A stretch of DNA of 64,000 nt from Azadirachta indica (lineage: Eukaryota; Streptophyta; Magnoliopsida; Sapindales; Meliaceae), in assembly GCA_022749755.1 (NCBI GenBank), contig CM040449.1:1-64000 (forward strand). The letters run 5' to 3'. Numbering within the stretch: the stretch's first letter is position 1; each line of letters begins with the position of its first letter. The position numbers and the translations under genes were made by a program. The notes beneath the pieces are model-generated. The model saw only the letters and a program-made list of their open reading frames with translations, was not told the origin of the DNA and searched no databases. Shown here in pieces: positions 1 through 11,294 of this stretch.

Positions 1-2000
1 ATTTTCATCACCCTTGAAAGTTTATTTGAGAAAAGATATTCTTTCACTAATTGTACAAGAAGTAATTCGGCCAAAAAGGACCTGGATATGTTGATAAGAC
101 TTGCATACTTGATGATAAATTCTATCAACTCATTGTATTTTTATCATCTAATGTAATCGTTGTTACAATATTATAGATTCTACATAGGCTACAAATCTAA
201 ATATGAATAAATAAAGGGCAGAGTTACAGAAATTTATGTCAAAAATTAATTTAATTGATAATTTTATAATTGAAAGTTATGAAATAGATTTGTTTATATT
301 TTGATATCCCCTTAATTTTATTTTATATTTTGATATCCCCTTAATTTTAAAAGACAAGTTTATAAATTCATTTGACAAATTTGACTTCTTTAATTTTACT
401 ATTTCAAAATTTTAACTCCTAAATTTGTGAGAACATAGAGAGATGTTGGGTATTACACAAAATATAATTCCATACATATAATATGTTATTATCTCCCTAA
501 TTTCAAATTAATACAATATACTGAATATAGTACCAATGTAAACCTTATTAAACATACTAAGCGATATGAAAAAAGCCAACATCCAAAATACAATATTTAT
601 AAAGTCATGTAGCTAGAAACTGATAGCTCCGTTGGTAGGTTAATTGTCAATTTTAATCAATTATTTAATTAATTACCCACTATTAAAAGATTTCAGTTAA
701 TCTAATCAACGCATCACAACTAAAATAATGAAGAGACATGATTTTAAGGTGATTTAGATTTGCCAATCTTACATCTATAAGGTTAGGCCTCGAAAAAAAC
801 AATCTACTAAGAAATGAGATGAAACAAACATCAATGAATTTATACAAACTAAAAACTCTCTTTTTGTTGTCATCATTGTGTAAGATCTTCTTACATGGCC
901 TTATTTCAAGAGATCCCTTGCTTCTGATGTCATCAAACTCCCTTTAACAAATACCGCTTCTTCTTCTAAAGAAATTCAAATTACTTTATCAAAGAATACA
1001 ATCAAATTGTCTTCGCAACATTTAAAAGATTTAAATATTTAAGTTTATTATAATAGAAATTACAAACAAATAATTCTCACTAAATTGTTCTTAATTAAAG
1101 CTTAAGAAAAATTGGATATCTTAAAAAAAATAAGAAACAAATATCACACTTATAATAAGCTCTCTTTGGATGAGTTTTTTACATATGGAGGCTTAACAAA
1201 TTCTAAAAAATATTATTTGTTTTAAAAGAAAGTTTAAACCTAATCTGAAGAGGATTTTTGTTTCCTAATTTTTTAATTAATAAATCTCCAAAATTAGGAA
1301 GAATCCTTACCTTTCTAAAAATCCTTCTTTACTTTGAGTTGTAGAATATCAAATTCAAATTTAATTTCTAATTGAACTTTGACAATCAACTAAATATAAA
1401 ATAACCAGAGAACTAGCATATATGTGCTTTAACTAAAATATGATTATGTAGATTTTTCTATCACAATTTTCGTTAACATATACTTAGCTTGCCATATAAT
1501 GCCAATAAACATCCTAAAAGAAATAATAGGACGCTGTGAATGGCAGTTGTTGAGGGTAGTGAATTGTTAAACAAAATTCACATTCATTAAGAAAACAATT
1601 ATAAACAAGTATACAAACTCATGAGCTAACTTTTGTTAAACCAAATTAAGATTGTGTTTTTACCCATGATTGATTATATCCACAATTCTTTGTCTTCCTT
1701 CCAATAGATTTGTCCTTTCATAGCTACCTTTTGATTGATCTCTGCTAAAGGAAAGAATCTTGAATAAGAAGAATTAAACATAAAAAGATTAAAAGTTGGT
1801 TTTGCAATTTTGTTGAGTTGTTCTTGTATCTTGTATCTTTCTTGCTGTATTATCACTGTTGTGCTATCAATATTGCAGTTATTCACCTAATATTTTGATA
1901 TAGCTAAAGCAAATTGAACTTTATAAAAGCCCAAGTGTAGCCAAAAGATCTGGTGCCCAATTGAACCAAATCCTGATCACCTTAAACTAAATAATAAAAA
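1..2000. other. AT-rich intergenic DNA, no gene seen
   Basis: No supported gene or RNA. Bases 294-350 hold two tandem copies of a roughly 30-base unit built around TTTTGATATCCCC; the spacer between them is shorter in copy B (47440-47495). A 70-codon minus-strand open frame at 1674-1886 is conserved in copy B, but so is all sequence here, and it matches no family I recognise. Confidence 0.6.
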
Positions 2001-2868
2001 TGTAACAACCGAGCTTAAAACTATATAGATATTGTTCATTCTAAACACACAACTCATCAAGGTGTTGGGTTAGGCTTCACTCCTATTTGTAAAAGTCTAA
2101 TTTTAAAACCCACATAATTAATAGAATTTTAGGTTTGTTTTATAACTATATGAGGTCTTTGTGTGTGAAAAAGGAGTGCAAGACATGAGAGAAAAGACAG
2201 CGTTTTTCATAACAGTTCAGTCCTGTGTAGTTTTCATTAATTTGACAATCGAGTGGCGAATTAAACTTTGTTTTTGCTCAAATTTTACGTGAAAATTTTA
2301 CACCCATAGTTCTTGATTTTGAATAGTGTAATTGACCATCAGAGCTCTCTAGCATGTTCAAAATTTATGTTTTATAATAGCTCTGATTTTCAGAATATTT
2401 CCAGTCTTATGTTCATCTATTTGTGTATTTGGTGAAATATTTCCTTGACTCTCACTTTCTGATTAAGTCCTTATTTGCTTCTAAAACTGTAATCTTGTGA
2501 GAAGATTCTTGTACTTCTTTTTTGGTGATAGTAAAAATTCTTTTCGATCGTGATTTTTCACTCTTCCTCACAATGAGGGGGAGGTTTTTCCACGTATATT
2601 TAATGTCTCTTATGATTTTTTAATTTGATTATTCTTGCTATTTTTATTGTTTTTGATTATTTGATTATTTCATCTTAATTCAAGTAAAATGGGAAGAATT
2701 AAATTTATACTAATTTCTCTTATTTCTTCCTAATACCCTGCTCTCTGCAATAAGTATCAAATGGACCTAAATATTCACCACCATTATTTATTCAAATACA
2801 TTTTGTAATCTAAAATGTGTCTATATGAGTTCAATTTTAGGCCCAACCTATGATATTTGGTATCAAAG
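2001..2868 (+). mobile_element. Probable degenerate LTR of a copia-like element (copy A)
   Basis: The stretch begins TGTAACAACC and ends next to TGGTATCAAAG at 2858-2868, which resembles the primer-binding site for initiator tRNA-Met. Inside, GTTTTTCCACGTATATTT near 2583 is a phrase common in plant copia LTRs. No matching second LTR or internal coding region is visible, so this is either a solo LTR or a truncated element. Boundaries are approximate. Confidence 0.4.
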
Positions 2869-5800
2869 TGGACTTGTGACTTGATGTGTGGATATTATTG
2901 TAAGAATTTTTATGTTATATGGTCCAATTGTAATGATAAAAGTTATGTTAACTAAAATAAATTAATAAGGGTTAGTGGTAGAGTTTATTAAGGTTTTCTT
3001 TTAATGTAGCACTTCCTTATTTTAAGGATAATAGAAGAAAATTTTAACAGCCACTTTCTCATTTTCTAGTTAATAGAAAACACTTAATTAAATTCACTTC
3101 AGTGATGTATAGAAGTGGGGAGGAGAAAAATTGTTTGAAGTTATAAAAATTTTATTACAGAAGAGGTCTCTAGCCTAACCTAAACAAGGTTGCAATCTTA
3201 TATATCTCAAGTAATTATCATTACAAGGAGGCTTTAAGGAGGAATATATTAGAAGACACCTTGGTGTGATTTTGAGTGTTTAATAATAGTTGATCAATTA
3301 TATTTGAAAGTACAATTTCTATATTTTATTTTGCTTTCAATTATATGATAAGTGTTATTGTATTGGTCACGTCGATAGTATACAAGGTTCAAAAGGAAGA
3401 GAAATTATCATATCCTGTATCACCTGTGAGAGTGTGAGTGAGACTGAGTTACGTTATAAGTTTTGGGTTTCATTGATTGAGTAAAAGTATTTTGGATTAC
3501 AAAACTTGAAAATAGATTCGTAACAAATTGTATGCCCAAAGAGAATAATATCTACTTGATTTTTTACCTAAGCTATTACAATGTGATAAAGGGTTGGCAA
3601 TATTTTGATTTTAAATTTTTATGTTTGCATCTATAAAAATATAATTTATTTATATATATAAATAATTTTTTAAAATAATTAAAAGATTAAATTATTTTTA
3701 TAATATTGAATCTTGAAATTATTAGTATTATGTTATTTATAATAAATAGGACATTTAGGTAATTTTAGAGAATAGGGATTTATTTGACACCAAATATTAT
3801 AAAAAAATCAAATATTTCTTTGTAAAAAGCAGAAATAATCAGTACAAGGTGCCAATTATTGAGCCGTGTAAAAGCAAACTTTTCCCTTGTCGAGTCAAAC
3901 GAACGTTACTTCGGAAAATTCAAAAGTTCTGGATGAATCGGGATTTCATAAAAGTCGTATATATTCTTCCACTAGGTGCCTTTCGGTCTTTTTATGATCA
4001 GTCAGTTAAATGCTGCAATAAAAAATAAAACAAACAAGGAAAATGTTTGGAAGGCCTCGGATTTTATTTAAATTTAATATATAATATTATTTTGGTGATA
4101 AGTGTTAAAACTGAAGGCTGTTTTCTTGTCAACAATTAATGGAAGTATATTTCTTCCAAATTTTGGTGTAAATTTTTGGACGTGATAAAACTAAATCTGT
4201 TCAGAAATTCTGATGTGTCGTAAATTTATAATTTAATATTAAAAAATTGCATATATAATGTATACTATTAAAAATAATAAAAAAATTTTTATTTAATTTT
4301 TTAATAAGACTGAACTCATGAGTTTGTCTACGTTATAATGACTATAATTTTATAATTATTAAATTTTTTATTTTATCTTTTTTTATATATATCTTTAGTT
4401 TTCATTAGATATTTTAGCTGATGTGTTATATTTTTTATTCTTTTAAATTTATAGTCTGAAACTTCAAAACAAAAAAAAAAATGGCGACTCCAAGATTTTA
4501 ATAGTGACAAAATTGTAATACTTTAGATGTAACATGATGTGACCCAAGGGGATTAAGCTTTTTGAGATTATTTCTTTTTTTTTTTTTAGCCTTTTCAAAT
4601 GGGAAAAGTCAATTTTATTTACCTATTTTTTTTACTTTTAAGTTGGAATATAAAACTATAAAATCAAATTTAACCTAATATCATATTAAAAATAAGATTT
4701 AAAATGATATTTAACTTTTGTTTGATATTGTTGACTTCTAATAATATTTAATATTTTAAAACTTTTTTAATAGCAACCGTACCATATCGCTTTGTACTCA
4801 GCAATTAATTGATTTTTAAAAGTTGTCTTTAGTTGGCCGGAGATTCGCTTTTGGGTCAGATTTGCACGAAAATAATTGCTTAATAGCTTATAGCATCTCG
4901 TTGTTGAAGATTATTCTTTTATTATATTAAAGTGTTTGTTTGTTGTCTTCTCTTAGGAGAGGCAAATGATCGTATCTACTTTTTAATTTACTAATAATTT
5001 GAATGAATATAAATTCTATTTTACACCTTGTGGCAAGAATAAAAATAACTCATATATTACTCTAAAAGGATTATTGTTATTATTATCAAAATACATCAAC
5101 TACATATTATTATTATTACCTTGACTGTTTTCCACCATTATTGAGCTAGAAATCAACATCCTAGAAATTACAAAAATCGTTATTAATTAATTAATAGTTT
5201 TATGTTAGAGGTGTATTTATTCTTTCATCAACAAACCATAAATGAAATATAAGAACACCCAATTTGTGAACTTCCGAACCAAATTCCATTAATTGATGTT
5301 CTTGTTCTGAAGTAGAGGCGATTCAATGTTTTCTGCACTTTTTTCCCCTTTCAGTCATTTCATTTGCATAGATTTCAACAACTATTTTGTCAAGAAATTT
5401 TTACGGCCTTCACTTTTGCACTTTTCACTTTTTTTTTTTCAATTTTTTTAAAAGTAGAATAATCTATTAATAATAAGAGAAGAAAGGAGTACAAGAACAG
5501 TCCAAAGACTAATGGAACAAATAAGAATACTGACTAAAAATTGCCAAAAGCAATGGCAAGAAACTACGTTGAAAAGAAACGACAGTCAGCTGCATTTTGC
5601 ACTCTCCACATTGCTGAAACCAAAATTCATTAATTATATGTTACAAAAAAAGGAGGATAAATATGCATATTGCAAGAAGAAGAACCCTTTTTTTTTTTAT
5701 CTTGTTTTATTTAGCATATATACGAGCTGAGTATTAAATATTGGTATGTTTAGCTTTTATAATCATTCAAAAGATCAAGAAGATAGTTATAAGATACGAC

Positions 5801-6042
5801 AGTCGTAATTTAGATTGAGATATTATAATTGGGTCTAATTCCTATTACTTCATTTTTCGAGAACACCTATTTGAATTATTCTAATTAGATATCTTGCATG
5901 CTCTCGGTGTCTGCTCCTCTCTTGGGAGGGCTGTAAATTTCGCATTTTCAATTCGGAGCTTCGGTTCTATAATTCTTTCTTTGAATTTTTCCTTTTCTCT
6001 TTCAACGATAATCCAAGAAATTTCTTTCAAGAGTCCGTTTAA
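2869..6042. other. AT-rich intergenic DNA, no gene seen
   Basis: Mostly AT-rich sequence with homopolymer runs. I see no splice-site-bounded reading frame, RNA gene or complete element. A 72-codon plus-strand open frame at 5512-5730 ends in poly-T and looks random. The same stretch recurs at about 50014-53193. Confidence 0.55.
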
Positions 6043-6860
6043 ATGAAAGTAAGAAAGCCTACTTTTGCTTCTTTATTTACTTCTTCAAATGATTTAGTTC
6101 AATTTTCGGATGAGCTTCTATTGCCTATTAAAAGTGGGGAGACCACTGTTGTACGCATTGATCCAGAACTACACAAATTAACAGTACATTCTTGTAAAAC
6201 AAACCTTATTGAAAGAATCATGCTTAAACCGAGATCAAAGCCGATGAACCTTGAGGAAATCCTTTCTTATCTACAAAATATTTGGCAACCAATATCTTTA
6301 TAGCTACTAACTCCTCTAGCTCGAGGTTTTTGTGATATACATTTTGATGATGAAAATGATATGCAGAGAGTATGGGGTGGTAGGACATGTTCCTTACCCC
6401 AAGGCTTGTTTAAGCTATGCTAATGGAAGCCCAACTTCAACCCTGATGAGCCTACCATCCAATCTCATACATAAGTACGTGGATTAGGATTTACGGTCTT
6501 AGCTTAAAATATTGGCATCACAAGATTTTGTTGACTATTTCTCGAGGCATGGGAATACATTTACAAATTCATGAAGCGTACACGAAAAAAGAAATTTGGA
6601 TATTATGCGAGGGTATTAGTCAAAGTTCATTTATTGAGTTTATTACTTGATCGCCTAATTGTGGAACTTCCAAAATTATGGTTTTGCAATTGAGGTACAT
6701 TATGAGGATCTTCCTTCCAAAAGATCTCCTCATCATCGATTTGGGCATAAAGCTTAAATCTGCCGCTTTTCAAGCAGCAAAGATAAAAAGGTGGATGCTG
6801 GAAAATCAGCCTAATCAACAGCAAGCCTTGGCAGCTTTTGTCGATCTTAAAGTCACTTAA
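6043..6860 (+). pseudogene. DUF4283 / zinc-knuckle gag-like relic (copy A)
   Basis: The open frame 6043-6303 and the following frames, after stops and frameshifts, read like the DUF4283 domain of plant retroelement and LINE ORF1 proteins. A segment ending ILSYLQNIWQPISL is followed after a stop by LARGFCDIHFDDENDMQRVW, then a shifted frame resembling the linker to the zinc knuckle. DUF4283 is thought to bind nucleic acid in retroelement particles. Stops at 6301 and beyond show it is dead. It could also be an old domesticated gene fragment. Confidence 0.55.
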
Positions 6861-7084
6861 ACCCAGATTTTGATAATTACAAATTATACCGTCCAATCTG
6901 AGAAGTAGGAACAACAATCAAGTTTAAATGAAGTTTCAAGACACAAATGTGATTTTTACTACTTTTAGTGTTTTATTTTTTTTATCATATACTTGTGAGC
7001 TCAAAATATTTTTAAAAATATATGTTTTTAAGGTTTTGAAAATTAACCAACTTCCAAGATTTTGAAATCTTGAAATTAAGCTAA

Positions 7085-7850
7085 AATAAAAAATTTTTAA
7101 ACTTATAGATAGTGCCCATGAACATTACCCTTAGTCAACCAAATATACTAACTTGGTCAATCGAACTGGAGACAAAAAGCCGCTTAGGTTTGGTCAACCA
7201 AATCGAACTACTTGGTTGACCATAGTGATCCCTCCGATTGACCAACATTCACAAAATTTAAGTTTTTGTAATCAACGGCTAGTAGCGTCTATTTTTGTAT
7301 ATATTTTATATTAGAGACTTTATGCCTGGTTTAATTCTTCTTGAAACATATCTTTGAGCAATATTAAGTGATTTCAACAAAAAATTACACACTCTTGAGC
7401 TAAAAATTATCATACATCAATTTAGATCTTCAAGAGCACTCAATTTTTATATCTATTTTTAAGGAAATCAAATTTGTAAGTTGTTCGTTCATTGTTATCT
7501 TTATTTTTCATTATAAAAAAGTGAAGAAGTGAGTTTTTCACTTGGTTGAGTGAATTTGTAAGTGATTGGGATATACTAAGCTTGTAAAGGTTGTAGGATA
7601 TCTGAAATCTTAGTTTGTAATTATTAAGTCTTGAAATATATTTAATGAATATTTCTAGTAGCACTAAGAGGAGTGGATATAGGCTGGATTGTTGCCGAAC
7701 CACTATAAATTTTGTATTTATTATTCTATTCCTTATTTATATTTTTGTTAGAATTGAAATTGTGTTTTGTTGAAATTAAAACCAAATTGATTAGGAATTA
7801 TAATGAAAAACTTAATTCACCCCCTTTTTGGGTTGCTTATTGACATTTTA
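7085..7850 (+). mobile_element. Possible relict LTR with GGTCAACC-type repeats (copy A)
   Basis: Several TTGGTCAACC/GGTTGACC motifs lie in 7130-7250, and the stretch ends with AATTCACCCCCTTTTTGGG near 7815, a phrase often seen at the ends of plant LTRs. No partner LTR or coding core is visible. The W-box-like TTGAC cores here are better explained by the element than by promoter function. The duplicate lies at about 54238-55003. Confidence 0.35.
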
Positions 7851-8599
7851 GGTCCTCAATTGGTGGTGGATTTGACCAAGTTTACTACTAATTCCAACTT
7901 ATGGGAAGTTTCTACGAAAATCCCAAGGTGTGGATTTGACCAAGCAACCTTGATTCCAAATCGGTTTCTTCTGATATAGAAAATATTGAAAACTTAAAGG
8001 CACCAAAAGAACATAATGATAATAAGGATTTTCAAAGGGTAGTGCATAAATCTCGATGAAAAAAGGAATCACTATCGACCCCCATAATAAGCAAAAATCT
8101 CCTTGATTGTTTCTTTATTTTCAAGTCATGTTTTGTATCTTTATTCTTATTATTCACCTTCAAGCTGCTCTTTGTTCTCCCTCTTAATCTCTTCAATAAA
8201 ATTATTTTTACTTTGCTTAAAAAAAGAAAAGAAAGTGTTAAAAAACTTAAACAATTGATACACACATATTAAAATAACTTAATAAATAATTTCTATTTTG
8301 AATATTCACTTCATTTTTATTTAATTCTAATTTAATTTTTCGAATTTATTAGAATATAACCAACCTAAATATTTTTATTTGGTTTGGATTGATTATAGAT
8401 TTATAGTCCAATCCTAACCGAATTGCATCCACTCTTAATCTTAAATTGAACGTAATATAATATTTATTTTTATTATAATCATCTAAATATGAAATGACAT
8501 GAGTTGATAATATTTTTCTTAATAAAAACAATAATTCTTATTAATGGAAAAGAGTTAAAGAAATTATAAGAGCAGCCCATAGGCAAAACAAAACCAAAA

Positions 8600-10700
8600 G
8601 AAATTACAAAAATCTAAAATTGGGAACCCTTAAAGCAATTAGATGAAGATTCCCTAATATATTAGTGAGTGGTGATGTCCACAAAAAAAGTACAGAAAGC
8701 ATAAATCTAAATTAGCTAATGCATCCTCCTCTACCTTGTTTCCTTTTTAAAAGACATGTGAAATGCTCAATTTTATACGTTTAATTAAATACAAACAATT
8801 TGCCACCTCTTGAGAAGATTCTAAGGAGGGAAAAAAGAGTTACTTTTAAAACAATGCACCAAAGAAAGAGAGTCACTTTCAAACAAAATTTTGTAATAAC
8901 ATATTGACCAAGCTTTTTCTATAGCAAGAATTATAGCCATGGCTTTAGCATAGAAGGAGGCTTGTATACCTAAACTAGTAGCAAATCCACCTAAGAAAAC
9001 AACATTCCTAACTATGAAGACACCACTGCATGCAGTTGGGCCAGGATTTTGCTTAGATAAACCATTAGTATTAACCTTAACCCAACCTATAGACGGGAAG
9101 ACCAGTAAATTAGGATGATCTTCGGAGCCTTACCATAAATTGGTGAAATACCCAACCGAGAGAAAGTAATTAAATCATTAAAATGAGCAACATGTCATGG
9201 CAGTGCTTGCATAAGATTTGTAAAAAGGATAAACCCAAAGCTTTATCCTCTTTTATGTCTAATCTAGCATTTAGGAATCTCACCAAATTACGAGATCTCC
9301 AAATGAGGTGAACGACACATGCACAAACAACAATCCGCGTAATCTTCGATTGGGGTGGTAACCATCTAATCACAAGTTCCCACCAAATTGTTTCCCAGTT
9401 AGAAGTATTTGGAATTGATATATTAAAAATTCCTGCAATCCATAGCGGTAGATTCCTAGCGAAAGAACAAGAGAAGAAAAAATGTTGTGTAGACTTACTG
9501 CAATTGAAAGATGTGTATAGAAGACAAACTGACATTATAGTAATGCCTCGTCGACGAAGAGATTCATTCATGGAAATTTATCATGAAAAATTTGCCATAA
9601 TAGAAAGGAAAATTTAGGCGGGATATATTGTCTCCAAATCAACATGCTCAAAGGAGTAACTGCATATGAAGGGCGGCAGTAGTCATAGCTGTCCTTAAGA
9701 GTAAGAAATTCATTTCTTGGGTTTATCCAAATTAAGCGGTCAGGAATAGGGAATCTTGTAAGAGTAACATTCTTGGTCTCTTGCGAAACATTTAGAAAAT
9801 TATTTTCAAAATCGTTCAAGAGAGTCCAAGAAGAATTACGGATAAAATTGTTTATTATAGAGTTTGTAGTCATTGAAAAATCAGATTCAGATATATTGAC
9901 TTCTACAGCCTCAACCCAACGAGAATCAAGCCATCGATTGTGCGAGAAAGACACTGATCTTCCATCCCCAAATATCCATCTAGTTCCATCCTTAAGGTAA
10001 GAGAGCATTTCTTAATTCCAGTCCAAATAGAGGATGTGGCATATCTTTTAAAAGACGAGTAAGTTGTAAGCTGAAATCTATCACGAAGGAAGATATGCCA
10101 AGTAGAAGAACCTGTCATAACTTTCCATGCAAGTAAGAGAATAAAAGCCTTCTGAAGTCTCTTAAGCTAAGACCTCCGTTCGCTTTTGGAGCACACATTA
10201 GTTTCCAAGATACTGTGATAGGTTTGCAAACCAACGAGTTTCCGGACCAAAATAAAATTTCTGCGCCATTTGTTTAGAATTAAAAGCATACTAGCCAGCC
10301 ACTTGTAGATAGAGAAGCTGTAAAGAAGCAAAGAATGAATAACTTTTGCACCAGTTGGACTTTTCCTACCACTGAGAGAAGTTTAACTTGCCAACCTTTA
10401 AGTGAGCTTTAACTTTATCAAGCATAGGCAGGAAGTAACTTTTTTTTTTTTTTTTTTTACCTTTGAAGATGGGGTCTGCAAGGTAGTTGAAAAAGAATAC
10501 GACCCAAATAGAAGCTACTCTTCTTATTGCTAATCCTTTGACCAGAAGGTTTCTCATATACATCCAAGAATTTTTCTTATTCTTTAGTGATTTGGAATCG
10601 CTTCTACATAAAATAATGATGTCATCAGTATAAAGGACATTTGAAGGTGAACAACCACGTGGAGATGCGATCTGTTTGACTAAGCCTCTTGAAATAAGAG
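8600..10700 (-). mobile_element. 5'-truncated LINE, 3' half of ORF2 (copy A)
   Basis: Reading the minus strand from high to low coordinates, the 3' half of a plant LINE ORF2 is recognisable in several frames. The reverse-transcriptase motif YTDD is encoded at 10621-10632. Next comes a thumb/connection region with CAPKANGGLSLRDF near 10170. Then follows the RT zinc-binding (zf-RVT) region, including the frames 9568-10008 and 9170-9571 with WIFGDGRSVSFSHNRWLDSR and later STQHFFFSCSFARNLPLW. Last is an RNase H-like region at about 8620-9130, with WVKVNTNGLSKQNPGP and EEDALANLDL. Frameshifts and stops make it non-autonomous. A run of about 20 T interrupts it at 10439-10459. Confidence 0.8.
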
Positions 10701-11294
10701 AGTATAATGTTTGCTAATATGATCAATACCAATTTTATATTAATTGCGTGTCAAACATGTAGTGCTATAAATTATGCAATAATTATAAAAGTCATTTTGA
10801 GAAAATTAATAGGAAGCTAATAAAATGAGTATACTACTATTATTGAAGGATGTTAATTTGAGTGGTTTGAAACACGTTTTACATTCCAGTACATTTTAAA
10901 TTTAAATAATAGTAGGAGTTAAGAAATTAATATTCATACATAATATAAAAAATTACATTAGAACATACTCAAATTGCATAATTAATTGATAAAAGCAACT
11001 GCTAGAAAATGAAATTATTTTATTTATTTATTGATTTGTTGACAAAGTAACCTCGTCATCAGAGCGAGAGGGAGAGGAAGTTTATTAAGAAACAAAAACG
11101 AAATTAAAAAAGTGTCGTGTTCGACAAGAACTTAAAAAGTAAAGCAACAGCAGCAACAGAGCCAAGAAATCAATCGTATTTATTCTAAGCGAGATCAAGA
11201 GCAGCAAGCTACGACGATGTGATTTTGGCACCACAATCAAGCTTCGATCCTGTTAAGCAGTCCACGCCAGTATAACGAGAGTTCACAAAGTATC

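Noticed and set aside
1674..1886. 70-codon open frame present identically in both 47 kb copies, suggesting conservation
   Set aside because: All DNA in the two copies is nearly identical, so conservation of this frame carries no information; no domain or splice context supports it.
7130..7250. Cluster of TTGAC cores that could be a WRKY-bound (W-box) regulatory region
   Set aside because: The motifs sit in longer repeated GGTCAACC words typical of an LTR relic and are far from any gene start.
9773..10000. Plus-strand open frame of 75 codons
   Set aside because: It is the antisense shadow of the LINE zinc-binding region on the minus strand.
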